Assembly (NCBI RefSeq): GCF_001905665.1
Contig: NZ_LIVX01000016.1
Coordinates: 1-36,863 of the forward strand
Length of the DNA stretch: 36,863 nucleotides
Direction of reading: 5' to 3'
From: Streptomyces sp. CB02261
Lineage (GTDB): Bacteria > Actinomycetota > Actinomycetes > Streptomycetales > Streptomycetaceae
Shown: one piece after another, positions 16,446 to 22,755 of the stretch
Layout: each line of letters starts with the position of its first letter
Numbering within the stretch: the stretch's first letter is position 1
Made by a program: the position numbers and the translations under genes
The notes under the pieces: model-generated
Database searches by the model: none
The model's input: the letters and a program-made list of their open reading frames with translations, nothing else
What the model was told of the DNA's origin: nothing

Positions 16446-17398
16446 CCGCGGACCTCCTCGGCGAGCGCCAGTGCCTCCCGCGCCATCGCGGCCGTCGCCT
16501 CGACGTCGGTCATCATCAGCGGGACCGCCCGGCAGCGGATGCCCGCCGCCTCCACCTCCGCGACGGCGCCCGCGTCGACGGTGTCGACGAGCCAGCCGTC
16601 GACGAGTTCGGAGCCGTAGTTCCGGGCGACGGCGGCCGCCGTCGCCTCCACCCCCACGGCCGCCAGCACCTTGTCGGCCATGCCGCGCACAGGCGCGTCC
16701 CCGACGATGGGGGAGAGGCCCACGACGGGCGCGTCGGCGGCGACGATCGCCTCACGGATGCCGGGCACGGCCAGGATCGTCCCGACGCTCACCACCGGGT
16801 TCGACGGCGGGAAGAGGATCACGTCCGCCTCGGCGACGGCCTCCAGGACGCCCGGCGCGGGCTTCGCGGCCTCCGCGCCCACCGGCACGACCGCCTTCGC
16901 GTCGACGGAGGCGCGCAGCTTCACCCAGTACTCCTGGAAGTGCACCGCGCGCTGCTCGCCGTCGACCTCGATCGCCACATGGGTCTCGACGCGGTCGTCG
17001 GACATGGGCAGGAGGCGTACGCCGGGCTGCCAGCGGGCGCACAGCGCCTCCGTGACGGCGCTCAGCGGGTAGCCCGCGCCGAGCATCTGCGTCCGGACGA
17101 TGTGGGTCGCGAAGTCCCGGTCGCCGAGGCCGAACCACTCGGGCCCGACCCCGTACGCCGCGAGCTCCTCCTTCACGGTGAAGGACTCGTCGTCGCGGCC
17201 CCAGCCCTGCCCCTCGTCGATGCCACCGCCGAGGGTGTACATCACCGTGTCCAGGTCGGGGCAGACCTTCAGCCCGAAGAGATGGATGTCGTCACCGGTG
17301 TTGCCGATGACCGTGATCTCCGCGTCCGGCGCGGCCTGCTTGAGGCCGCGAAGGAAACGGGCACCACCGATGCCGCCGGCCAGAACCACAATGCGCAT
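16442..17398 (-). CDS. fbiA: FbiA/CofD: F420 phospho(enol)pyruvyl/2-phospho-L-lactate transferase
   Basis: A 318-residue cytoplasmic enzyme that transfers the phosphoester side chain from the GTP-activated donor to the deazaflavin Fo, giving dehydro-F420-0 in actinobacteria. The N-terminal nucleotide-binding strand-loop MRIVVLAGGIGGARFLRGL is the family hallmark. Further matches are ITVIGNTGDDIHLFGLKVCPDLD at about 33-55 and the C-terminal PLMMTDVEAT. Length agrees with the family. Its ATG is 12 bp from the stop of the cysteine dioxygenase gene and its stop overlaps the fbiB start, so the three genes look like one operon. Confidence 0.95.
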   Translation of the reverse strand: MRIVVLAGGIGGARFLRGLKQAAPDAEITVIGNTGDDIHLFGLKVCPDLDTVMYTLGGGIDEGQGWGRDDESFTVKEELAAYGVGPEWFGLGDRDFATHIVRTQMLGAGYPLSAVTEALCARWQPGVRLLPMSDDRVETHVAIEVDGEQRAVHFQEYWVKLRASVDAKAVVPVGAEAAKPAPGVLEAVAEADVILFPPSNPVVSVGTILAVPGIREAIVAADAPVVGLSPIVGDAPVRGMADKVLAAVGVEATAAAVARNYGSELVDGWLVDTVDAGAVAEVEAAGIRCRAVPLMMTDVEATAAMAREALALAEEVRG

Positions 17399-17410
17399 GC
17401 GCGCAGTCTC

Positions 17411-17920
17411 TCAGGCGAGGACGACACCGGGGGTGGCCGGGGCGCACTGCCCCTGGAGCGACTCGTGCATCGGCATCTCGGTGAGGCCGGGGAAGTAGAC
17501 GTGGAGGCTGACGGCCGGTTCGAGGGAGTCGTTGGCGACCTCGTGGACGTACCCGGGCGCGAAGACGCGGTGCACGCCCGGCGCGAGCGTCCGCACGCCC
17601 CGGTCCGTACGCTCCGTCAGTTCGCCCTCCAGGACGGTGAGTACGCCGGAGGAGCCGCCGTGGTCGTGGAGTCCGCTGCCCTGGCCGGGCACCCAGGAGA
17701 GCAGCCACACCTCGTAGCCGGGGCCCGTGCGCAGCCGGTGGTACCAGCGGGTGGTGGCGTCGTACTCGACGTACGGGGCCCACTGGGCGCGGTCGTCGGC
17801 GATCGAGCGGGCCAGGCCGGCGAACTCGGCCACGGTGACCGGGTGGGGGCGCTCGGGCTGGAGGAGGTGGGGGACCTCGAGGATGTCGCCGGCGATCTGA
17901 AGGTCGCTGTCCATGTTCAT
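17411..17920 (-). CDS. Cysteine dioxygenase-type cupin
   Basis: A 169-residue mononuclear iron cupin predicted to oxidise L-cysteine to cysteine sulfinate. Iron ligands fit His85 and His87 (GLHDHGGS) and His126 (GYVHEVAN). RWYHRL at 58-63 carries Arg residues that could bind the substrate carboxylate, and SLHVYFPG at 138-145 closes the barrel. A related thiol dioxygenase substrate such as 3-mercaptopropionate is possible. The ATG at 17920 fits GAGGAA (17937-17932) at 11 nt; a second ATG at 17914 is too far. It heads the unit with fbiA and fbiB and is preceded by a polycysteine leader frame, which suggests control by cysteine supply. Confidence 0.9.
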   Translation of the reverse strand: MNMDSDLQIAGDILEVPHLLQPERPHPVTVAEFAGLARSIADDRAQWAPYVEYDATTRWYHRLRTGPGYEVWLLSWVPGQGSGLHDHGGSSGVLTVLEGELTERTDRGVRTLAPGVHRVFAPGYVHEVANDSLEPAVSLHVYFPGLTEMPMHESLQGQCAPATPGVVLA

Positions 17921-18003
17921 GGGTGGGGTGGTTCCTCAGCAGAAACAGAAGCGGTGGGGGTCACGAGGGGAGGTGACGCGAGTGACGCGGGGTGACGCTG
18001 GGA

Positions 18004-18009
18004 GAGGAA
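18004..18009 (-). promoter_or_regulatory. Possible anti-Shine-Dalgarno sequence for the cysteine dioxygenase gene
   Basis: Read on the minus strand this is TTCCTC, an exact 6-nt complement of the GAGGAA ribosome-binding site at 17937-17932. It lies 17 nt past the leader peptide stop. Pairing would hide the ribosome-binding site, and a ribosome at the end of the leader frame would crowd it. A second helix, GTCAC with GTGAC across CTCCCCTC, lies between them. Confidence 0.4.
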
Positions 18010-18026
18010 GCTGGAGCTCTACGGCA

Positions 18027-18119
18027 TCAACAGCTGGAACAGCAACAGCAACAGCGCGCCTGGACAGCGCGGCGGAACCCACGGCTGTGGGTCGCGGAGG
18101 GCGCTGCGGTCGCTGGCAT
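18027..18119 (-). CDS. Polycysteine leader peptide (candidate cysteine-responsive uORF)
   Basis: A 30-codon frame from ATG (18119-18117) to TGA (18029-18027). The product begins MPATAAPSATHSRGFRR and ends ARCCCCCSSC: five consecutive Cys codons (TGT-TGC-TGT-TGC-TGT), two Ser and a final Cys. There is no Shine-Dalgarno at proper distance. A consensus TTGACA at 18156-18151 with a weak -10 ending 7 nt before the ATG suggests a leaderless mRNA. The stop lies 106 nt upstream of the cysteine dioxygenase start, with nothing between. Leaderless polycysteine small ORFs acting as cysteine-sensing attenuators are known in mycobacteria. A ribosome short of Cys-tRNA should stall on this run. Caution: the Cys run is also a six-base microsatellite, so conservation needs checking. 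Confidence 0.72.
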   Translation of the reverse strand: MPATAAPSATHSRGFRRAVQARCCCCCSSC

Positions 18120-18126
18120 GCCACCA

Positions 18127-18156
18127 AAGGTGGCCGGAGGGGTACCCGACTGTCAA
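18127..18156 (-). promoter_or_regulatory. Promoter of the leader peptide-cysteine dioxygenase-fbiAB unit
   Basis: TTGACA (18156-18151) is a perfect -35. At an 18-nt spacing lies CACCTT (18132-18127), a weak -10, which would start RNA at or next to the leader ATG at 18119. The -10 overlaps a perfect inverted repeat CCACC-AAA-GGTGG (18121-18133) that could be an operator. Confidence 0.45.
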
Positions 18157-18469
18157 CTCAATGCCCGATTTGGGGGTAATGTTTCACCTCATCCGGTTAC
18201 TCCGTCCGGAGAAAGGTTTGCTCAGGCCCCGACCAGGAGAGATGGCGCTTCAGCCGTGCCCGTAAACATGGCAGTCGTGATCGGACTGTGATCCGGATCG
18301 CTTCCATGGCTGGATCGCAACATGATCCGAGTCTCGGACGTCCTCCCCTGTGAGGGCCGCACGGTGCGGCCAGGCCGGTGGCATGTGTCTCGTTTTTTGG
18401 TGATTTGAACACTTTCCGCTTACGCTTGGTTCCGCAGAGTGAATACGGGGCCCAATAGCAGATCTCGGC
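18157..18469. other. Upstream region of whiB
   Basis: No gene was seen in this 313-bp stretch. It holds a perfect palindrome GATCCGGATC (18290-18299) and a perfect 7-bp hairpin GGCCGCA-CGG-TGCGGCC (18355-18371) followed about 20 nt later by a run of six T. It also has a markedly AT-richer segment (18385-18430), plausibly a further whiB control region. Proteins that might bind here cannot be named from the sequence. Confidence 0.45.
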
Positions 18470-18498
18470 TTGACTCGCGCAGAGCACGAACTTGTAAT
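18470..18498 (+). promoter_or_regulatory. whiB promoter
   Basis: TTGACT (18470-18475) and TGTAAT (18493-18498) are spaced by 17 nt, a good fit to the vegetative sigma (HrdB) consensus. RNA would start near 18505, giving a leader of about 66 nt before the whiB ATG. A developmentally controlled second promoter, as described for whiB elsewhere, was not located. Confidence 0.65.
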
Positions 18499-18570
18499 TT
18501 CACTCGTGTCGTTCGGCCGGGTTCACCACGGCAACATCACGGGGACGCACAGAACAGACGAGGGGCGCAC

Positions 18571-18834
18571 ATGACCGAGTTGTTCCAGGAACTGCTGGTC
18601 GAGGACGCGGACGAAGAACTCGGCTGGCAGGAGCGCGCGCTGTGCGCCCAGACCGATCCCGAGTCCTTCTTTCCCGAGAAGGGCGGCTCGACCCGCGAGG
18701 CCAAGAAAGTCTGCCTCGCCTGCGAGGTCCGCTCCGAATGCCTCGAATACGCCTTGCAGAACGACGAACGGTTCGGCATCTGGGGCGGCCTCTCCGAGCG
18801 CGAGCGACGCCGCCTGAAGAAGGCCGCCGTCTGA
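18571..18834 (+). CDS. whiB: WhiB sporulation transcription factor, Fe-S cluster protein
   Basis: An 87-residue Wbl-family regulator needed in Streptomyces, together with WhiA, for aerial hyphae to stop growing and septate. The four cluster-binding cysteines are Cys25, Cys48, Cys51 and Cys57 (C-X22-C-X2-C-X5-C). The turn GIWGG (69-73) and the basic tail SERERRRLKK (75-84) complete the family pattern. Length and sequence match WhiB itself (orthologue of mycobacterial WhiB2) rather than other Wbl paralogues. The ATG has GAGGGG at good distance. It has its own promoter upstream and a strong hairpin downstream, so it is probably monocistronic. Its 4Fe-4S cluster and the neighbouring cysteine catabolism gene share sulfur chemistry; any regulatory link is speculation. 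Confidence 0.97.
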   Translation: MTELFQELLVEDADEELGWQERALCAQTDPESFFPEKGGSTREAKKVCLACEVRSECLEYALQNDERFGIWGGLSERERRRLKKAAV

Positions 18835-18890
18835 ACGGCGCGCAGCCTTCCGGGGCCCGCGCACCGGGCCGCGCCCACCAGGACACGACG

Positions 18891-18933
18891 AACGGTCCGC
18901 CCCCTGTGCTCCGTCCACAGGCGGCGGACCGTT
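18891..18933 (+). terminator. whiB terminator
   Basis: An 11-bp perfect outer stem (18891-18901 with 18923-18933), a 1x1 mismatch and a 6-bp inner stem (18903-18908 with 18916-18921) form a long hairpin 57 bp past the whiB stop. A partial copy of its right half (TCCACAGG, GGCGGACCG) recurs at about 18969-18988. Confidence 0.8.
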
Positions 18934-19077
18934 CTGTGTGTTCTGTACGAGACCGTCCCGCACCCTCCGTCCACAGGGCGGCGGACCGCTCCGCGCACAG
19001 CCGTTAGTGTGGGCCTCCGTCCGAGACGCTCCCCCACGCCCTTCACGGGCGACCCCGGCCGGAGGGCCCGTAGCTCG

Positions 19078-22000
19078 ATGTCCTCAACTCCTGAGTTCCC
19101 GCGACACGTCGTCACCGCCGTGCTCGTCACCCACGACGGCGCCCGCTGGCTGCCGGACGCCCTCGCCGGGCTGCTCGCCCAGGAACGCCCCGTGCAGAAC
19201 GTGGTCGCCGCCGACACCGGCAGCGCCGACGACTCGGCGCAGCTCCTCGCCGACGCCATCGGCACCGACCGCGTCCTGCACCTCGCGCGCCGCACCGGCT
19301 TCGGCACCGCGGTCGAGGAGGCCGCCCGCACCGCGCCCGTGCTCGGACCCGAGGACCTGCCCTATCTGAAGCGCCCCAGCGGCTGGGACCCCGTCAGCCG
19401 GACCTGGAACGACGACGCCTACGACCTCCCCGAACTGCCGCACGGCGAACCGGTCCAGTGGCTCTGGCTCCTCCACGACGACTGCGCCCCCGAGCCCGGC
19501 GCCCTCGCCGAACTCCTGCGCGTCGCCGACTCCGACGCGTACGCCGCCGTCGTCGGACCGAAGCTGCGCGGCTGGTACGACAGGAAGCAGCTCCTGGAGA
19601 CCGGTGTCTCCATCGCCCGCAGCGGCCGCCGCTGGACCGGGCTCGACCGCCGCGAACAGGACCAGGGCCAGCACGACCAGGTCCGCTCCGTCCTCTCCGT
19701 CTCCACCGCCGGCATGCTGATCCGGCGCGACGTCTTCGAGGAACTCGGCGGCTTCGACCGGCGCCTGCCCCTCATGCGCGACGACGTCGACCTGTGCTGG
19801 CGCGCCCACTCCGCCGGCCACCGCGTCCTCATCGCGCCCGACGCCGTCCTCCGGCACGCCGAGGCCTCCGCCCGCGAGCGCCGCACCGTCGACTGCGCCG
19901 GGCGCACCGCCGCCAACCCGCACCGCGTCGACAAGGCCGGCGCCGTCTACACGCTCCTCGCCAACACCCGCGGCGCCGCCCTCCCCTACGTGCTCCTGCG
20001 GCTCGTCCTCAGCACCCTGCTCCGCACCCTCGCCTACCTCGTCGGCAAGGTCCCCGGACAGGCCGTCGACGAGGTCATGGGCCTCCTCGCCACCCTCCTG
20101 CGCCCCGAGAAGATCCTCGCCGCCCGCAAACGCCGCAAGAACCCTGCCGTCGCCGCGAGCGAACTCCGCCCGCTGTTCCCGCCGCCAGGCGCCACCGTCC
20201 GCGCCGCCGTCGAACAGCTCACCGCCAACTTCGGCGGCGACGAGGCCGACTCCGGCGGCTCCCGCCACGGCGTCGTCGAGTCGGGACCCGGCGGCGACGA
20301 CGCCGACTACCTGGAGATCGAGCAGTTCGCCCGGCTCAAGAAGATCGCCGCCAGACCCGGCCCGGTCCTCTTCGCCCTGCTGCTCCTCGTCTCCCTCGTC
20401 GCCTGCCGCAACCTCCTCGCCGGCGGCTCCCTGGCCGGCGGCGCCCTGCTGCCCGCGCCCGACACCGTCTCCGGCCTCTGGTCGCGGTACGCCGACACCT
20501 GGCACGCCCTCGGCACCGGCGGCACCCAGACCGCCCCGCCCTACCTCGCCGTCCTGGCCGCGCTCTCCGCGCTCTTCCTCGGCTCGACCTCCACCGCGCT
20601 GACCCTGCTCCTCGTCTGCTCGGTCCCGCTCGCAGGGTTCACCGCCTACTTCGCCGCCCGCGGCATCGTCGAGTCCCGGCTCCTGCGCGCCTGGGGCGCC
20701 ATCGCGTACGCCTTCCTGCCCGCCGTCACCGGAGCCCTCGCCACCGGCCGGCTCGGCACCGCCGTCCTCGCGATCCTGCTCCCGCTCATGGCCCGCGCCG
20801 CCGTCGCCGCCCACGGCTTCAACCGGCCGGACCGGGGCAGCTGGCGCGCCACCTGGGCGTACACCTTCCTGCTCACCTTCACGATCGCGTTCACCCCGGT
20901 CGTGTGGGCGCTCGCCGTCGTCCTCGGCCTCGGCGTCCTCGCCGTACGCCGCTCGGACATCACCGCGTACGGCCTGCGCTTCCTGGCCGCCGTCGGCACC
21001 CCCCTCCTCGTCCTCGCCCCCTGGTCGCTGACCCTCCTCACCGACCCCGCCGCCCTCCTGCGCGAGGCCGGCCGCGACATCCGCACGGGCACGGCCACCG
21101 CGCTCGACCTGCTCGGCACCAGCCCGGGCGGCCCCGGCACGACCGGCGGCGTCCTCCTCGTCGGCCTCGTCCTCGCCGCCCTCGCCGGACTGCTCCGCGA
21201 GGAGCGCCGGCTCGCCGTCCTCGCCGCCTGGACCGCCGCCCTCGCCGGACTCCTCCTCGCCGTCCTCACCAACGGCGCGGGCGGCACCGGCTGGGCCGGA
21301 CCCGCCACCCTCGTCTACGGCGCAGCCCTCATCGCCGCCGGAATGATCGGCGCGGAAGGCGGCCGCACCCGCGTCGCCGCCCACGGCTTCGGCTGGCGCC
21401 AGCCCGTCGCCGCCCTGATCGCCCTCGCCTGCGCCGTCGGCCCCGTCGTCGCCGCCGCCGGCTGGATGATCGGCGGCGCCGACGGCCCGCTGACCCGCCG
21501 CGACCCCGTGCAGGTCCCGGCCTTCGTCGCCGAGGAGAGCGGGACGCGCGACCAGCCCCGCACCCTCGTCCTCGGCGGCAGTTCGCCCGGCCAGGTCGAC
21601 TACACCCTGGTCCGCGGCTCCGGCGCCCGCCTCGGCGACGCCGAACTCACCGCGGGCGCCGAGGAAGACCCCCGCCTCGACGCCGTCGTCGCCCACCTCG
21701 TGGCCGGCTCCGGCGCCGACCAGACCCGGGAACTCAGCGGCTACGCGATCCGCTACGTCCTCGTACGGGACGGGGCACCGCGCCAGATGAGCCGCGTCCT
21801 CGACTCGACCCCGGGCCTCAGCCGCCTCAGCCAGCTCGACGGCAGCGCCCTCTGGCGCGTGGACCGCGAGATCGCCCGCGTCATGATCGTCCCGTCGGCC
21901 GCGTCGGCGGAGAAGCCGGCGGACTCCGCCAAGGCGACGGCCCCGGTCGCCGTCGCCGCGGGCCCGGTCGAGGTCCACACCGACGTCCCGGCCGGCCCCG

Positions 22001-22755
22001 CCGGCCGCGTCCTGCGCCTCGCCGACCGCGCCGACGAGGGCTGGACCGCCACCCTCGACGGCAAGGAGCTGACGCGCACCACCGTCGACGGCTGGGCCCA
22101 GGGCTTCGAACTGCCCGCCGGGGCCGGCCGCCTCGACGTCACGTACGACCAGCCCCTCACCCGCTCCGCGTGGATCTGGACCCAGGTCGGCCTCGCCGTC
22201 GTCCTGCTGGTCCTCGCCCTGCCCGGCCGGCGCCGCGAGATCGACGACGACCTGCCCGAGGAGGAGCTCGCGATCCCCGCCCAGGCGACCGAGGGCGACG
22301 GCCGCAGGGCCCGGCGTCTGCGCGCCGCCGCCGAGGCGGAGGCGGAGACCACCGGCCCGGCGCCCGGGACGGAACCCGCCGCGGTCCCCGCGCAGCAGGC
22401 GTACGAGCCCCAGGAATGGGACGGCGGCCACGACCCGGCCTACGCCCAGGAACAGCCGCGGGCCGAGAGCCCGCACCAGGAGCAGCCCCAGCCGCAGGAG
22501 TACGCCGACCAGGGCTACTACCAGGAATACGCCGCCGACCCGTACCAGCAGCAGCCGTACGCGTACCCCCAGCAGGGCTACGACCAGGGGTACGAGCAGC
22601 AGCAGTACGACCAGCAGCAGTACGAGCAGCCGCACCAGCAGTACGACCAGCAGCAGCAGTACGAGCAGCAGCAGTACGACCCGTACACCTACGGCTACGG
22701 GCACCCCCAGGGCCACGAGACCGAGCAGCGTCCCGACGGGAGCAGCAACCAGTGA
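19078..22755 (+). CDS. Large family 2 glycosyltransferase with polytopic membrane region and Gln/Tyr-rich tail
   Basis: A 1225-residue protein. Residues 1-290 are a GT2 domain (VTAVLVTHDGARWL at 12-25, LLHDDCAPEPG at 131-141 with the Asp-Asp metal site, RDDVDLCWR at 234-242 as acceptor-side motif). From about 302 to 825 there are roughly a dozen hydrophobic segments, then an outer region of about 825-1080 and a last helix near 1090-1105. The C-terminal 70-80 residues repeat QQY/QQQ/YDQ units, a low-complexity prion-like tail predicted to face the cytoplasm. The ATG at 19078 was chosen with GGAGGG upstream; a longer frame from 19009 is possible. The stop overlaps the next gene (GTGA). It probably polymerises or exports an envelope glycan; the substrate is unknown. 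Confidence 0.9.
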   Translation: MSSTPEFPRHVVTAVLVTHDGARWLPDALAGLLAQERPVQNVVAADTGSADDSAQLLADAIGTDRVLHLARRTGFGTAVEEAARTAPVLGPEDLPYLKRPSGWDPVSRTWNDDAYDLPELPHGEPVQWLWLLHDDCAPEPGALAELLRVADSDAYAAVVGPKLRGWYDRKQLLETGVSIARSGRRWTGLDRREQDQGQHDQVRSVLSVSTAGMLIRRDVFEELGGFDRRLPLMRDDVDLCWRAHSAGHRVLIAPDAVLRHAEASARERRTVDCAGRTAANPHRVDKAGAVYTLLANTRGAALPYVLLRLVLSTLLRTLAYLVGKVPGQAVDEVMGLLATLLRPEKILAARKRRKNPAVAASELRPLFPPPGATVRAAVEQLTANFGGDEADSGGSRHGVVESGPGGDDADYLEIEQFARLKKIAARPGPVLFALLLLVSLVACRNLLAGGSLAGGALLPAPDTVSGLWSRYADTWHALGTGGTQTAPPYLAVLAALSALFLGSTSTALTLLLVCSVPLAGFTAYFAARGIVESRLLRAWGAIAYAFLPAVTGALATGRLGTAVLAILLPLMARAAVAAHGFNRPDRGSWRATWAYTFLLTFTIAFTPVVWALAVVLGLGVLAVRRSDITAYGLRFLAAVGTPLLVLAPWSLTLLTDPAALLREAGRDIRTGTATALDLLGTSPGGPGTTGGVLLVGLVLAALAGLLREERRLAVLAAWTAALAGLLLAVLTNGAGGTGWAGPATLVYGAALIAAGMIGAEGGRTRVAAHGFGWRQPVAALIALACAVGPVVAAAGWMIGGADGPLTRRDPVQVPAFVAEESGTRDQPRTLVLGGSSPGQVDYTLVRGSGARLGDAELTAGAEEDPRLDAVVAHLVAGSGADQTRELSGYAIRYVLVRDGAPRQMSRVLDSTPGLSRLSQLDGSALWRVDREIARVMIVPSAASAEKPADSAKATAPVAVAAGPVEVHTDVPAGPAGRVLRLADRADEGWTATLDGKELTRTTVDGWAQGFELPAGAGRLDVTYDQPLTRSAWIWTQVGLAVVLLVLALPGRRREIDDDLPEEELAIPAQATEGDGRRARRLRAAAEAEAETTGPAPGTEPAAVPAQQAYEPQEWDGGHDPAYAQEQPRAESPHQEQPQPQEYADQGYYQEYAADPYQQQPYAYPQQGYDQGYEQQQYDQQQYEQPHQQYDQQQQYEQQQYDPYTYGYGHPQGHETEQRPDGSSNQ

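Noticed and set aside
17938..17990. Frame ending in FCFC-stop immediately before the cysteine dioxygenase ribosome-binding site
   Set aside because: No usable start codon lies in this frame downstream of the promoter, so it is unlikely to be translated.
18018..18060. Alternative frame over the Cys microsatellite encoding a Leu-rich peptide (LLLLLFQLLMP)
   Set aside because: It reads the same six-base repeat in another phase and has no start signal, whereas the Cys frame starts at an ATG at leaderless distance from a promoter.
18495..18515. BldD operator near the whiB promoter
   Set aside because: TCACTCGTG resembles half of the BldD site, but the second half does not match the spacing of the consensus.
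19084..22716. 1210-codon open frame on the minus strand opposite the large glycosyltransferase
   Set aside because: Composition is Gly/Asp/Glu/Val-rich without motifs, while the plus frame has clear GT2 signatures and membrane segments.
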